64,000 nucleotides of DNA from JAXMDC01 sp046349035 (GTDB lineage: Bacteria; Pseudomonadota; Alphaproteobacteria; Rhizobiales; Kaistiaceae). Position 1 is the first letter of the stretch; each line of letters opens with the position of its first letter. This document shows positions 56,327 through 64,000 of the stretch, in pieces. Both the position numbers and the translations under genes were made by a program. A model generated the notes under the pieces. The model saw only the letters and a list, made by a program, of their open reading frames with translations, was not told the DNA's origin and searched no databases. The stretch is from contig JAXMDC010000002.1 of NCBI GenBank assembly GCA_046349035.1, forward strand, positions 868,001-932,000, given 5' to 3'.

Positions 56327-58531
56327 TCAACGAACCTGCTCATAAGCCCCGTCGCCGTTGAACTTTGCCCAAGTCACGACCTTCGCGGTTTGTCCGATGC
56401 CCGGCTTTGCGTAGTCGCAGACCCCGTCCGGGAAGATCTTCTGCAACTGCACGAGCTGGTCGGCGTTTGGTGCGCTCTTGTAGTCCTTCGCATCGATGGG
56501 CTTCAGGGCGCATTTGAGGACATCGTCCGTCGCCGGCGCCCCCGCTACCAAGCGGGCATCGCTGAAGGTCGGGAACATCTGCTTGCAGCGCTCCCAATTG
56601 GTGACGCGCTCAAACTCCTGCATCACCGCGCCGCCTCGCGCCGGGTAACAAGTGTTGACCAGGTCCGCGGGTCGATTGGCCGCGGTCTTCTGGGCCGGCG
56701 AACGGGTCGAGCGATCCGCCTGGATCGCAGTGATCCACTTATCCAACGCCTCCAGCGCATCGACATTGGCGCTGTTCAGCGGGCCGCCGACGGTCTGCGC
56801 GTCGATCTGCGGATAGCCGAACGTCGCGGTCATGAACTGCACATAGTTGGCGGCCGTGCCGTTATAGGCCTTGAGCCGGTCTTCGACGATCTGGCTGTGG
56901 TAGCCGTCGTGCACGTCGACATTGGGGTCGCCGCGCTTCAGCGGGTCCTGGTCGTTGTAGGAGCGCACGCTGATCATCGGAATGTCGGCCATGCCCCCGG
57001 TGCCCGACACCACGCGCCCGGTTTCGTAGGCGCGCTTGATGGCAAGGTCGTCGCCTGCCTGCCGCTGGGCAACGATCCTGCCGTTGACGTCGTGACCGCC
57101 GATGCGGGTGTTGATGTCGAGGAATTGCGCCCAGCTGATGACCCCGTCGTTGAGGGCCTTCAGCCCGTACTGCACCCCTACATTGTCAAAGGGATTGCGG
57201 GCAAAGCCGGTCTTCGGGTCGGTGCCGAAGATATTGGCGAGGTTGTCCTGGTAGGTGCAGCGAACGCCCTTGGCTTTGACCGCCGGCGTATTGTCGATCA
57301 TGTCGAGCACCGCAAGGTCGCAGAAATCCGGCCGGGCATTGGGGTAGCGGGTGCCGTTGGAGACGCAATAGCCCCAGTACTTGCCCGAGACCGCATCGAG
57401 CTGCGCACGGGTCCAACTCCCGCCGCGGAACACCCGCGTTAGCAGTTCGCAGTCGTAGAGCGGCTGCAGAAACGTGATCGTATCGATGAAAGAGCGGCCG
57501 GGCAGGAGCCCGTCCAGCAGGCCGGGATAGGCGTTGGCGATGAGATGTTGCTGCATCGAGCCGCCTGACACTCCCGTTGCAACGGTGAAGATCGGCGGCC
57601 CATAAAGTTCGATGAAGCGCTCTTTCACCTTGGCCAACGTCTCGGCCGACTTCACATCGTCGTTGTTCGTGCCGAAAACGCTGAGCGAAGCGGCGGCAAT
57701 CGCGTAGCCGCGGGTGATGAAGGCGTCCTTGAAGCCAAGCGTTGTGTCTTCGACATATTGGAAGTCGGCGCTCATGTCGCCGAGCTTGCGGCCCATGTGG
57801 TAGTTCGCCTGAACCGCTCCGCCGAAGCTCCACATCAGCTTGCCGTTCCAGCCTGAACCGCCGCGGCTCGTGGGCGATGGCGCCGGCCCCGCAGCGGGGT
57901 CGTGCAGGATGCTGATCACATAAGCTGCGCGGTTGATGACTCCCTTTTCCTGGCGGATGATGAGCGGCACGTCCTTGCCGTCACTGGTCTTCGTCGTCCC
58001 GATGTCGTTCGGCCGCGCCTTCTCGTCGAAGGGTTTCCAGGTGCCGGCCTTGTTCCGGTAGTAATAGGTGACCGTGGTGACCGCAGCGCAGTCCGGGCGG
58101 TCGGCAGGATCGAGCCTGGCGCCGGGCGCGGCCTTCAGGCCGTTGTCCCCGAGTTCGCAGAGGAACGGCGTCTGTTGCGGCCCTGCAAACAACGTCGCGT
58201 TGATCGCGTGGTTCTTAAGCGTCAACGATGCCTGATCCGCACCCGCGCGCGCTGTAACGACGTTATCGCCATCCGCCAGTCCGGTCAGGAGGCCGATCCA
58301 GTCCGCCGAATTCTTGGGGTCGGCAGTGAAAGCCTTGGATTGATCGGCGCCACCGACTGTCACCGTCGGTGCGGCCACCGACCCTCGTATCGCCACTAAC
58401 GCGTCGCCGCCGGTAACCAGCTGCGGCTTGGAAGACAGAACCTCGATCCCAAGGCCGGTGGCGGCCGAAGACCCTATCAACGCCGGCGCGAAGGCCAGGC
58501 AGGCCAGCCAAAGGCGGTTCACCCTCAACAT
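56327..58531 (-). CDS. DUF6351 family secreted hydrolase-like protein, copy 1
   Basis: A 734-residue exported protein of the DUF6351 family. Signal peptide about 1-27. The mature part starts with a beta-sandwich (I-E-V-L-S-S-K-P-Q-L-V-T-G-G-D-A-L-V). A large alpha/beta-hydrolase-like region follows, with nucleophile elbow G320-V-S322-G-G324 then S-M-Q-Q and D-C-E-L-L. Downstream are I-N-T-R-I-G-G-H-D-V-N-G and D-V-H-D-G-Y-H, where the acid and His of a triad may lie. The layout recalls tannase/feruloyl-esterase-like enzymes, but no substrate is known to me. Next on the strand after copy 2. Confidence 0.85.
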   Translation of the reverse strand: MLRVNRLWLACLAFAPALIGSSAATGLGIEVLSSKPQLVTGGDALVAIRGSVAAPTVTVGGADQSKAFTADPKNSADWIGLLTGLADGDNVVTARAGADQASLTLKNHAINATLFAGPQQTPFLCELGDNGLKAAPGARLDPADRPDCAAVTTVTYYYRNKAGTWKPFDEKARPNDIGTTKTSDGKDVPLIIRQEKGVINRAAYVISILHDPAAGPAPSPTSRGGSGWNGKLMWSFGGAVQANYHMGRKLGDMSADFQYVEDTTLGFKDAFITRGYAIAAASLSVFGTNNDDVKSAETLAKVKERFIELYGPPIFTVATGVSGGSMQQHLIANAYPGLLDGLLPGRSFIDTITFLQPLYDCELLTRVFRGGSWTRAQLDAVSGKYWGYCVSNGTRYPNARPDFCDLAVLDMIDNTPAVKAKGVRCTYQDNLANIFGTDPKTGFARNPFDNVGVQYGLKALNDGVISWAQFLDINTRIGGHDVNGRIVAQRQAGDDLAIKRAYETGRVVSGTGGMADIPMISVRSYNDQDPLKRGDPNVDVHDGYHSQIVEDRLKAYNGTAANYVQFMTATFGYPQIDAQTVGGPLNSANVDALEALDKWITAIQADRSTRSPAQKTAANRPADLVNTCYPARGGAVMQEFERVTNWERCKQMFPTFSDARLVAGAPATDDVLKCALKPIDAKDYKSAPNADQLVQLQKIFPDGVCDYAKPGIGQTAKVVTWAKFNGDGAYEQVR

Positions 58532-58593
58532 GATCGTTCCACTCCGACGCTTGCCAACCGCAGGGCCGGCTCAGCCACCCAAAACACATGAAA

Positions 58594-58630
58594 CGGCCCC
58601 GCGCCGGTCTTGGGGACCAGGGCGGGGCCG
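58594..58630 (-). terminator. hairpin after DUF6351 copy 2
   Basis: CGGCCCCGC and GCGGGGCCG form the outer stem and GGTC/GACC an inner one, 39 bases beyond the copy 2 stop. Reading leftward it is followed by TTTCATGTGTTTT. A likely terminator or attenuator between copies 2 and 1. Confidence 0.6.
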
Positions 58631-58668
58631 GAATCGATTGCGCGAAGGAGCCCCCGCGCAAGAGAAGC

Positions 58669-60891
58669 CTACTGCCGGATCGGCGGCAGCTGCTCGTACT
58701 TGCCGTCGCCCGAATACTTCAGCCAGGTCAAAACCTGAGCGGTCTGGCCGATGCCGGGCTTGGTGTAGTCGCAAACGCCGTTCGGGAAGGCCTTTTGCAG
58801 CCCCGCCATCTGCTCGGCGGTCGGCGCGGTCTTGTAGTCCTTCCCGTCGATCGGCTTCAGCTGGCACTTGAAGACGTCCTCGGTGACGGGTCCGCCAGCC
58901 GCCTCACGCGGGCCGGTCGATCCGGGGAAGATTTGCGCGCACTTCGCCATGTCGGTGATCTTGTCGATCGTCGTCATGTCGAAGCCGCCGCGGCCGGCGT
59001 AGCAAGCCGAAACGAAGTCCGCCGGTTTGTTGGCAGCAACCTTTTGCGCCTTCGAGCGGTCCGACTTGTCGTTGGCGATTGCAGTCAGCCACTTGTCGAG
59101 CTGGGTCAGAGCCTCAAGACCGATGACGCCCGTCGGCGAGCCCGGCGTGTTGTTGTAGAGCACGGTGCCGGTGCCCGTGGTCTGGTTGACCAGCTGGATC
59201 GGCTTGGCCGTGTCCCCGCTGGCGCCGAGCAAGTAAACGAAGTTGCCCAACCCGGCGCGCTGCAGGCGGGCCTGCAGAATGTCGGTATGGTACTTGTCAT
59301 GCACGTCGACGTTCGGATCGCCGCGACCGAACGGATCGCCGTCGATATAGCTGCGCGTACCGACGACCGGCACTTCGCCGTAGCCGCCATTGCCCAGCAT
59401 CACCCGACCGGTTTCGTAAGCGCGCTTGATCGCCAGTTCATCGCCCACCTGGCGAGCGGAGACCATCTTGCCGTTGACGTCGTGGCCGCCGATCCGGGTG
59501 TTGATATCGATGAACTGATCCATCGTGATGGTGCCGGCGTTCAAGGCCTTCAGGCCGTATTGCACGCCGACATTGTCGAACGGATTGCGGGCAAAGCCGG
59601 TCGCCGGATCCACGCCAAACACATTCACCAGGTTGTCCTGGAAGTCGCAGCGCACTCCCTTGGCCTTCAGGGCCGGATCCTTATCGACAAAATCGGAAAC
59701 CGCAGCGTCGCAGCTGGTGTTGCGGGCGCTGGGGTAGCGCGTGCCGTTGGAGACGCAGTACCCCCAATACTTGCCGGCAACCGCCTGCATTTGCGGCCGG
59801 GTCCAGGTACCTTGCTTGAACACGTTGGCCAGCAGTTCGCAGTCGTAAAGCGGCTGCAGGAAGGTCATCGTGTCGGCGAAAAGCTGGTTCGGCGTGATCG
59901 CGTCCAGCAAGCCCGGATAGGCATTGGCAATTAGGCTCTGCTGCATCGAGCCGCCGGAGGTGCCCTGACCGATCGTAAACAGCGGCACCCCGAATTCCTC
60001 GATGAAGTGCTCCTTCACCTTGGCCAGGCTCTCCGCCGAGAGGACGTCGTTCGGCATTGTCCCGAACACGTTCAGCGAGGAACTCGCAGTGGCATAGCCG
60101 CCACCGATCGCTGCATCGAAATCGCGCGCGCCGGATTCGATAAACAGCGGAGCCGCGAAGTGACCGTAGTTACGGCCCATATGGTAGCCGTTGCCGACAC
60201 CAGGCCCGAAACCGTAGACGAGCTTCCCGTTCCACGCGGAGCCGCCCCGATCGGTCGGCGTCGGTACCGGGCCGGCGGCCGGATCGTGCAGAATGTTGAT
60301 GACGTAGGCCGCGCGATTGATAACCCCGCGCTCCTGGCGAACGATGAACGGAACGGTCTTGCCGTCCGTGGTTTTCGTCGTAGCGATGTCCGTCGGCTTC
60401 GGCGTCGCCGGATCCCACGGCTTATAGTCGCCGGCCTTGTTCTTCACGTAGTAATTGACGATCGTCGGCGCGGCGCAGCTCGGATCCTTGGCCGGGGCCA
60501 GGTTGAAGCTCTCGTTCTCGCAGACGAACGGCGTCTGCTGCGGGCCGGCAAACAGCGTTCCGTTGATCGGGTAGTTGGTCAGGGTGACCGTGGCGTTCAT
60601 GTCGCCCGACTTGGCGGCAAGCGTGTTCGGCCCATCCGCAAGTCCGGTCACAAGTCCGACCCAACCGCCCTTCGGATCGGCCTTGAAAGCCGCGGTGACA
60701 TCTTTGCCACCCACCGTGACGCTCGGCGCGGCCGTTCCACCGGTGACCTTCACCAGCGCATCGCCGCCGGTCACCAGGTCCGGGCGAGAGGAAAGCACGT
60801 CCACACGCAAGCCTTGCGCCGAAGCGCTCGACACAGCCATCCCGCCGCAGACCGCAGTCGCAGCCAGCAACCCCAACCACCTGCTGTTCAT
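58669..60891 (-). CDS. DUF6351 family secreted hydrolase-like protein, copy 2
   Basis: A 740-residue paralogue of the gene at 56327-58531, alignable over its whole length. Signal peptide about 1-25 (A-S-A-Q). The same N-terminal sandwich (V-D-V-L-S-S-R-P-D-L-V-T-G-G-D-A-L-V), elbow G310-T-S312-G-G314 followed by S-M-Q-Q, D-C-E-L-L, I-N-T-R-I-G-G-H-D-V-N-G and D-V-H-D-K-Y-H. Several Cys pairs are conserved with copy 1, in line with a disulfide-linked periplasmic or extracellular enzyme. ATG 60891 has GGGAGG upstream. Divergent from the DUF6152 gene. Confidence 0.87.
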   Translation of the reverse strand: MNSRWLGLLAATAVCGGMAVSSASAQGLRVDVLSSRPDLVTGGDALVKVTGGTAAPSVTVGGKDVTAAFKADPKGGWVGLVTGLADGPNTLAAKSGDMNATVTLTNYPINGTLFAGPQQTPFVCENESFNLAPAKDPSCAAPTIVNYYVKNKAGDYKPWDPATPKPTDIATTKTTDGKTVPFIVRQERGVINRAAYVINILHDPAAGPVPTPTDRGGSAWNGKLVYGFGPGVGNGYHMGRNYGHFAAPLFIESGARDFDAAIGGGYATASSSLNVFGTMPNDVLSAESLAKVKEHFIEEFGVPLFTIGQGTSGGSMQQSLIANAYPGLLDAITPNQLFADTMTFLQPLYDCELLANVFKQGTWTRPQMQAVAGKYWGYCVSNGTRYPSARNTSCDAAVSDFVDKDPALKAKGVRCDFQDNLVNVFGVDPATGFARNPFDNVGVQYGLKALNAGTITMDQFIDINTRIGGHDVNGKMVSARQVGDELAIKRAYETGRVMLGNGGYGEVPVVGTRSYIDGDPFGRGDPNVDVHDKYHTDILQARLQRAGLGNFVYLLGASGDTAKPIQLVNQTTGTGTVLYNNTPGSPTGVIGLEALTQLDKWLTAIANDKSDRSKAQKVAANKPADFVSACYAGRGGFDMTTIDKITDMAKCAQIFPGSTGPREAAGGPVTEDVFKCQLKPIDGKDYKTAPTAEQMAGLQKAFPNGVCDYTKPGIGQTAQVLTWLKYSGDGKYEQLPPIRQ

Positions 60892-61117
60892 GAAATCCTC
60901 CCACGCTCCCTGGCGGCACCATGCGAACGTGCCCCTTATCTGTCAATGCCCGACCCGCGGAGGAAACAAGCGGAAGCGGCCCCTGGCGGGCAGGCGCAGC
61001 GGCGTTCGACCAGCAACGGAACGGGTGAGCCCAACCGTCCGCCGCGACGGGAAAGCGGCTATTTATTGGCGCTCACCGTCGTGGTAACGGATTCCTCATC
61101 GGAACGGGAGGGAACAC

Positions 61118-61546
61118 ATGCTGAAATACCTTGCTCTGCCTGTCGTCGCCTGCGCTGCCTTGGCGATGGCGGAGCTGCCGGCCGGCGCGCACCATGCGGT
61201 CCAGGCCAGCGTGGACATCAACGTCAACGTTGAGGCCAAAGGCGTTCTGACCAAGGTCGACTGGATCAATCCGCACACCTGGATGCGCTTCGACATCACC
61301 AAGCCTGACGGCACCGTCGAGAAGAACGTGATGGTCGAGTCGCTCGGCATCAACGCGCTCCGCCAGCTGGGCATTACCAGCAAGGAAGCGCTGAAGGTCG
61401 GCGATGTCTACACGATCACCTACTACCCGATGCGGACCGGTGAACCGGGAGGGTTCATGAGCCGGATGGTGATGCCGAACGGGAAGGTGTTCGACACGTC
61501 GACCGCCGATCCGACGGCGGTGCCGGCGCCTGCACGGACGCAGTAG
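61118..61546 (+). CDS. DUF6152 family secreted protein
   Basis: A 142-residue exported protein of the DUF6152 family. Signal peptide about 1-24, ending at the family's G-A-H-H-A. Then come A-K-G-V-L-T-K-V-D-W-I-N-P-H-T-W near 40-55, L-G-I-N-A-L-R-Q-L-G-I and V-G-D-V-Y-T-I-T-Y-Y-P. The fold is a small beta-barrel; function unknown. The clustered histidines near the mature N terminus suggest metal binding (inference). ATG 61118 follows GGGAGGG. First gene of the rightward series. Confidence 0.85.
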   Translation: MLKYLALPVVACAALAMAELPAGAHHAVQASVDINVNVEAKGVLTKVDWINPHTWMRFDITKPDGTVEKNVMVESLGINALRQLGITSKEALKVGDVYTITYYPMRTGEPGGFMSRMVMPNGKVFDTSTADPTAVPAPARTQ

Positions 61547-61648
61547 CGAACCATTTTTCGAGGGCCGTCGTTACGGAGCGCCGCCAGGTTCCCTGCGGCG
61601 CCCGCCCCGGACGATGGCTGCGTAACCTGTGGGTGGGAGGAATTGCAT

Positions 61649-62527
61649 ATGAGACGTTTGAACGCAGTTCAGGGGGCCGCTGTCTCGCGGCCGGCTCTGA
61701 GGAAGATCGGCGCCGCGCTTCTGCTCAGCAGCATGATCGGCGTAGGCGCTTACTCCCAGGTGCCGCCGGCTCCTCCTGCCCAACCGCCCATCCCCCGAGG
61801 ATCGGATGGGCACATCAGCCTTGGCGGCCTGTGGGCCAACGGCGTCGGTCCGCTCACCGCCGACAACGCCAATGCCCAGGGACCGAGCTTCGCCGGCCGC
61901 AACAACAGCTGGGCGGCGTTCGAAGAGGACAACGCTCTCCGCCGGCTGGCGGACCCTAATCTGCCCGTCTACCTCCCGCAGTGGTGGGAGACCGTTAAGA
62001 ACAACGACTATGAAGGTAATTGGCTCGACCCACGGCAGACCTGCATGCCTGAGGGCCTGCCGCGCATCGGCGCCCCGGCCTATATCCTCCACGTCCCCGA
62101 GCAGAACATGATCGTGTTCCGCTACAACACCGGCTTTGTCGGGCGGACAGAAGCGCGCTTTATCCCGACCGACGGTCGGCCGCATAACCCGCACTTGTCG
62201 AAGGTCGAAAGCTGGTACGGCGACTCGGTCGGCCACTGGGAGGGCGACACGCTGGTCATCGAGACGATCGGCTTCACCGATCAAAGCTGGCTGCACAAGT
62301 CCGGCTACATTCACGGCTTCGAAATGAAGGTGACCGAGCGGATCACCCGGCCGACCTTCAACACGCTGCGCTGGGAAGCGACGGTCGAAGATCCTGAGTA
62401 TCTGGCCCAGCCTTGGACGATGAACCCCATCGTCCGCAACCTGAACACCGACCCCACCAGGGTCCTCGGTGAAGACCTCCCCTGCTACAATTTCGAGCCG
62501 ATCGTCTCCCACACGAGAAGCGGCTAG
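61649..62527 (+). CDS. secreted protein of the W-GDSVGHWEGDTLV family
   Basis: A 292-residue exported protein. Signal peptide about 1-36 (G-A-Y-S-Q), then a Pro-rich linker. The core has the signature W-Y-G-D-S-V-G-H-W-E-G-D-T-L-V near 190-204 and E-R-I-T-R-P near 230, ending D-P-E-Y-L-A-Q-P-W-T. Members of this unnamed family commonly sit next to DUF6152 genes, as here; role unknown. ATG 61649 lies 8 bases after GGGAGG; a TTG at 61643 is less likely. Confidence 0.8.
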   Translation: MRRLNAVQGAAVSRPALRKIGAALLLSSMIGVGAYSQVPPAPPAQPPIPRGSDGHISLGGLWANGVGPLTADNANAQGPSFAGRNNSWAAFEEDNALRRLADPNLPVYLPQWWETVKNNDYEGNWLDPRQTCMPEGLPRIGAPAYILHVPEQNMIVFRYNTGFVGRTEARFIPTDGRPHNPHLSKVESWYGDSVGHWEGDTLVIETIGFTDQSWLHKSGYIHGFEMKVTERITRPTFNTLRWEATVEDPEYLAQPWTMNPIVRNLNTDPTRVLGEDLPCYNFEPIVSHTRSG

Positions 62528-62607
62528 CACAGGGTCAAAGTGCCAGGGCCGACGGCGCGCCCCGGCAGACAACTATAAGAACGAATTGATCCTTCAAGGG
62601 TGGTCTC

Positions 62608-63450
62608 ATGCGTAAGCAACTGGCACTTTACGGGGCGCTGGCATCTGGCCTGGTCGCTCTGACGATGGTTACATCGCCGGCCTGGGCCGTTCGGACCCAA
62701 GTCGGCAGGTACTTCTACGATCTTCCCAAGGATGCTTTGACGACCAACGAGGCCGCGGTTCGGACTCTGATCGAGGTGAGCGACGCGATCGGGTTCACCC
62801 GCAATCAGCCGCTTCCCGGGAACCCGCCGGCCGGCGGCCCCGCCAACTGCCTGGGCTGCCTGACTCCGATGTTCGAGCTGAAAGGGTCCGGAATGTACAA
62901 CGGCGTGAGCAACGCCGACGTCGTCATCACCTTCGACCGTCGCAAGCCCGGGGTACGCGCCGATGTGACCGCTGCAGGCGGCAAGGCGCGGACCGTCACC
63001 GTCGCGCTCGACAAAGTCAGCTGGGACGAAACGACCCCTGGTGTCGGCGCCAAAGCATCGACCGAAACCTCGCTGACCCGGCTCCTGCCGATCTTCCTGC
63101 TCCCTTCGGAGGTCGTCTATTCGGGGATCGCAGCCGCCGACAAAATCAAGCTGACGTCGTCGGGCTCTTTGCGGACGCTTACCATTCCCGTCCCGCTCTA
63201 CAACACCAACCTGATCGCCACCATCGACCGTTCGGGGTTCCCGGTAAAGACCGAGATGACTGTCGGCGGCAAGATCTATACGGGCGAGTATGACGAGTTC
63301 GACAACGACCGCATGGACAACCATGTGTTCATGCCGAGCCGCATCGTCCAGAAGATGGACGGGAAAGTATTCACCGACCTGAGCTTGGATTACACTTGGA
63401 CCAACCCATACATGGTCTTTCAGATTCCCAAGGAGATCGCGAGCAAGTAA
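62608..63450 (+). CDS. secreted protein of unknown function
   Basis: A 280-residue exported protein I cannot name. Signal peptide about 1-27 (A-W-A-V). The mature part is beta-rich, with a C-L-G-C pair near 82-85, repeated strand patterns (K-G-S-G-M-Y-N-G-V-S-N-A) and a C-terminal half resembling outer-membrane lipoprotein-sorting or carrier folds (V-G-G-K-I-Y-T-G-E-Y-D-E-F near 214-226). It lies between the 61649 gene and DUF6351 copy 3 on the same strand and is likely co-transcribed with them. Confidence 0.75.
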   Translation: MRKQLALYGALASGLVALTMVTSPAWAVRTQVGRYFYDLPKDALTTNEAAVRTLIEVSDAIGFTRNQPLPGNPPAGGPANCLGCLTPMFELKGSGMYNGVSNADVVITFDRRKPGVRADVTAAGGKARTVTVALDKVSWDETTPGVGAKASTETSLTRLLPIFLLPSEVVYSGIAAADKIKLTSSGSLRTLTIPVPLYNTNLIATIDRSGFPVKTEMTVGGKIYTGEYDEFDNDRMDNHVFMPSRIVQKMDGKVFTDLSLDYTWTNPYMVFQIPKEIASK

Positions 63451-63561
63451 CGGGCGTTCGAGCCTGAAGTAGCGAGTTCAACGCCCCTGCGGGTGGCAAC
63501 CCGCGCGTAGCGCTCAAGACACAAGATTCGAGAATTGAACAAGACCCTTGGGAGGATTGAA

Positions 63562-64000
63562 ATGAAGACAAGGCTTTGGCGCATTGCGGCGTCAATGTTT
63601 GCCGCGGCAGGAGCGCTCATCGGCACCGCCGCTCACGCGGCGCTCAGCATCGACACGGTTTCTTCCCGGCCGGACCTCGTCGGCGGCACTTCGGCACTGA
63701 TCGTCATTCGCGGGGCGACCACCCCTCCCAAGGTCACGTGGGATCCGACGTCCGCCGCGACCCGTGACATCAGCAAGTTCTTCGCCCCCGATCCGAATAC
63801 GCCCGGCCAATGGATCGGGCTGATCTTTGGGTTCTGGGACGGCAAGAACAAGGACATCATCGAGGTAACCTCCGGCGGCGAGACCGCCAAGTTAAGCGTG
63901 GTCTCTCACGCCCTCAACCGCAGCGTCTTTTCCGGTCCGCTGCAGTGGCCGTTCATCTGCGAACTCGACTCGCTCGGCATGAAGCCGACCTTGAACGCGC
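63562..64000 (+). CDS. DUF6351 family protein, copy 3 (cut by window edge)
   Basis: The first 146 residues of a third DUF6351 protein. Signal peptide about 1-27 (A-H-A-A), then S-I-D-T-V-S-S-R-P-D-L-V-G-G-T-S-A-L-I-V-I-R-G matching the start of copies 1 and 2. The segments Q-W-I-G-L and V-F-S-G-P-L-Q-W-P-F-I-C-E correspond to theirs. ATG at 63562 follows GGGAGG. The catalytic region is outside the window. It is on the opposite strand from copies 1 and 2 and looks the most divergent. Confidence 0.87.
   Translation, partial: MKTRLWRIAASMFAAAGALIGTAAHAALSIDTVSSRPDLVGGTSALIVIRGATTPPKVTWDPTSAATRDISKFFAPDPNTPGQWIGLIFGFWDGKNKDIIEVTSGGETAKLSVVSHALNRSVFSGPLQWPFICELDSLGMKPTLNA

Noticed and set aside
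55784..57442. 552-residue rightward open frame
   Set aside because: Antisense to DUF6351 copy 1; His/Arg/Val-rich shadow of the other strand.
58588..59934. 448-residue rightward open frame
   Set aside because: Antisense to DUF6351 copy 2, same shadow composition as the frame over copy 1.
1..64000. Mobile elements, prophage, tRNA or rRNA genes
   Set aside because: No transposase, integrase, phage structural gene, terminal inverted repeats or recognisable tRNA cloverleaf was seen by eye; a covariance-model scan would be needed to exclude small RNAs.

Overview
The window is chromosomal DNA from a GC-rich alphaproteobacterium. The evidence is a MipZ-type ParA ATPase beside panC, a clpS-clpA pair, cysE followed by a DUF3126 gene, and DUF1489, DUF2336, PAS_5 and LapG-like (BTLCP) proteins, which are families I associate mainly with that class. 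The order thrS - yidD - NifU/IscU-like - folE - hisI points the same way. I cannot place it below class. I saw no rRNA, tRNA, insertion sequence, integrase, phage gene or CRISPR array. Coding density is high, and many genes are coupled by overlaps of a few bases or use GTG or TTG starts with good ribosome binding sites.

Layout. 0-10.8 kb holds two PQQ (quinoprotein) dehydrogenase genes, the first cut by the window edge, and two paralogous small c-type cytochromes. Between them lie a tandem gamma-carbonic-anhydrase-like hexapeptide protein and a glycan module (methyltransferase plus three glycosyltransferases). A secreted pentapeptide-repeat protein follows the second dehydrogenase. 10.9-15.7 kb is a four-gene ABC export operon of the GldA/GldF/GldG/DUF4340 type. 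15.8-18.0 kb is an ECF42-type sigma factor with two DGPF (YciI-like) genes. 18.0-48.1 kb is mostly housekeeping: folD, cutA, NAD kinase, thrS, yidD, folE, hisI, cysE, gatC/gatA with an inserted gene, pyrE, clpS/clpA, a D,D-carboxypeptidase with a SPOR domain, mipZ and panC. Signalling and envelope genes are interspersed: a degenerate Hpt-like protein, DUF2336, a tandem PilZ protein, a LapG-like peptidase, a rhomboid and a transglycosylase.

48.1-64 kb is the accessory part. It opens with a SoxC-like molybdenum sulfite dehydrogenase and its cytochrome c, without the other sox genes. Next come a high-potential iron-sulfur protein, small membrane proteins, four related DUF6644-like membrane proteins (one with an added periplasmic domain), a cytochrome c' and a secreted protein resembling DUF6305. 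The window ends with three copies of a large secreted alpha/beta-hydrolase-like family (DUF6351) around three other secreted proteins (DUF6152 and two unnamed families). Almost everything in this part is exported or membrane-bound. It looks like a periplasmic oxidation and hydrolysis island, but its substrate cannot be read from the sequence. Together with the quinoproteins at the left end it suggests a cell that feeds periplasmic oxidations into dedicated small electron carriers.
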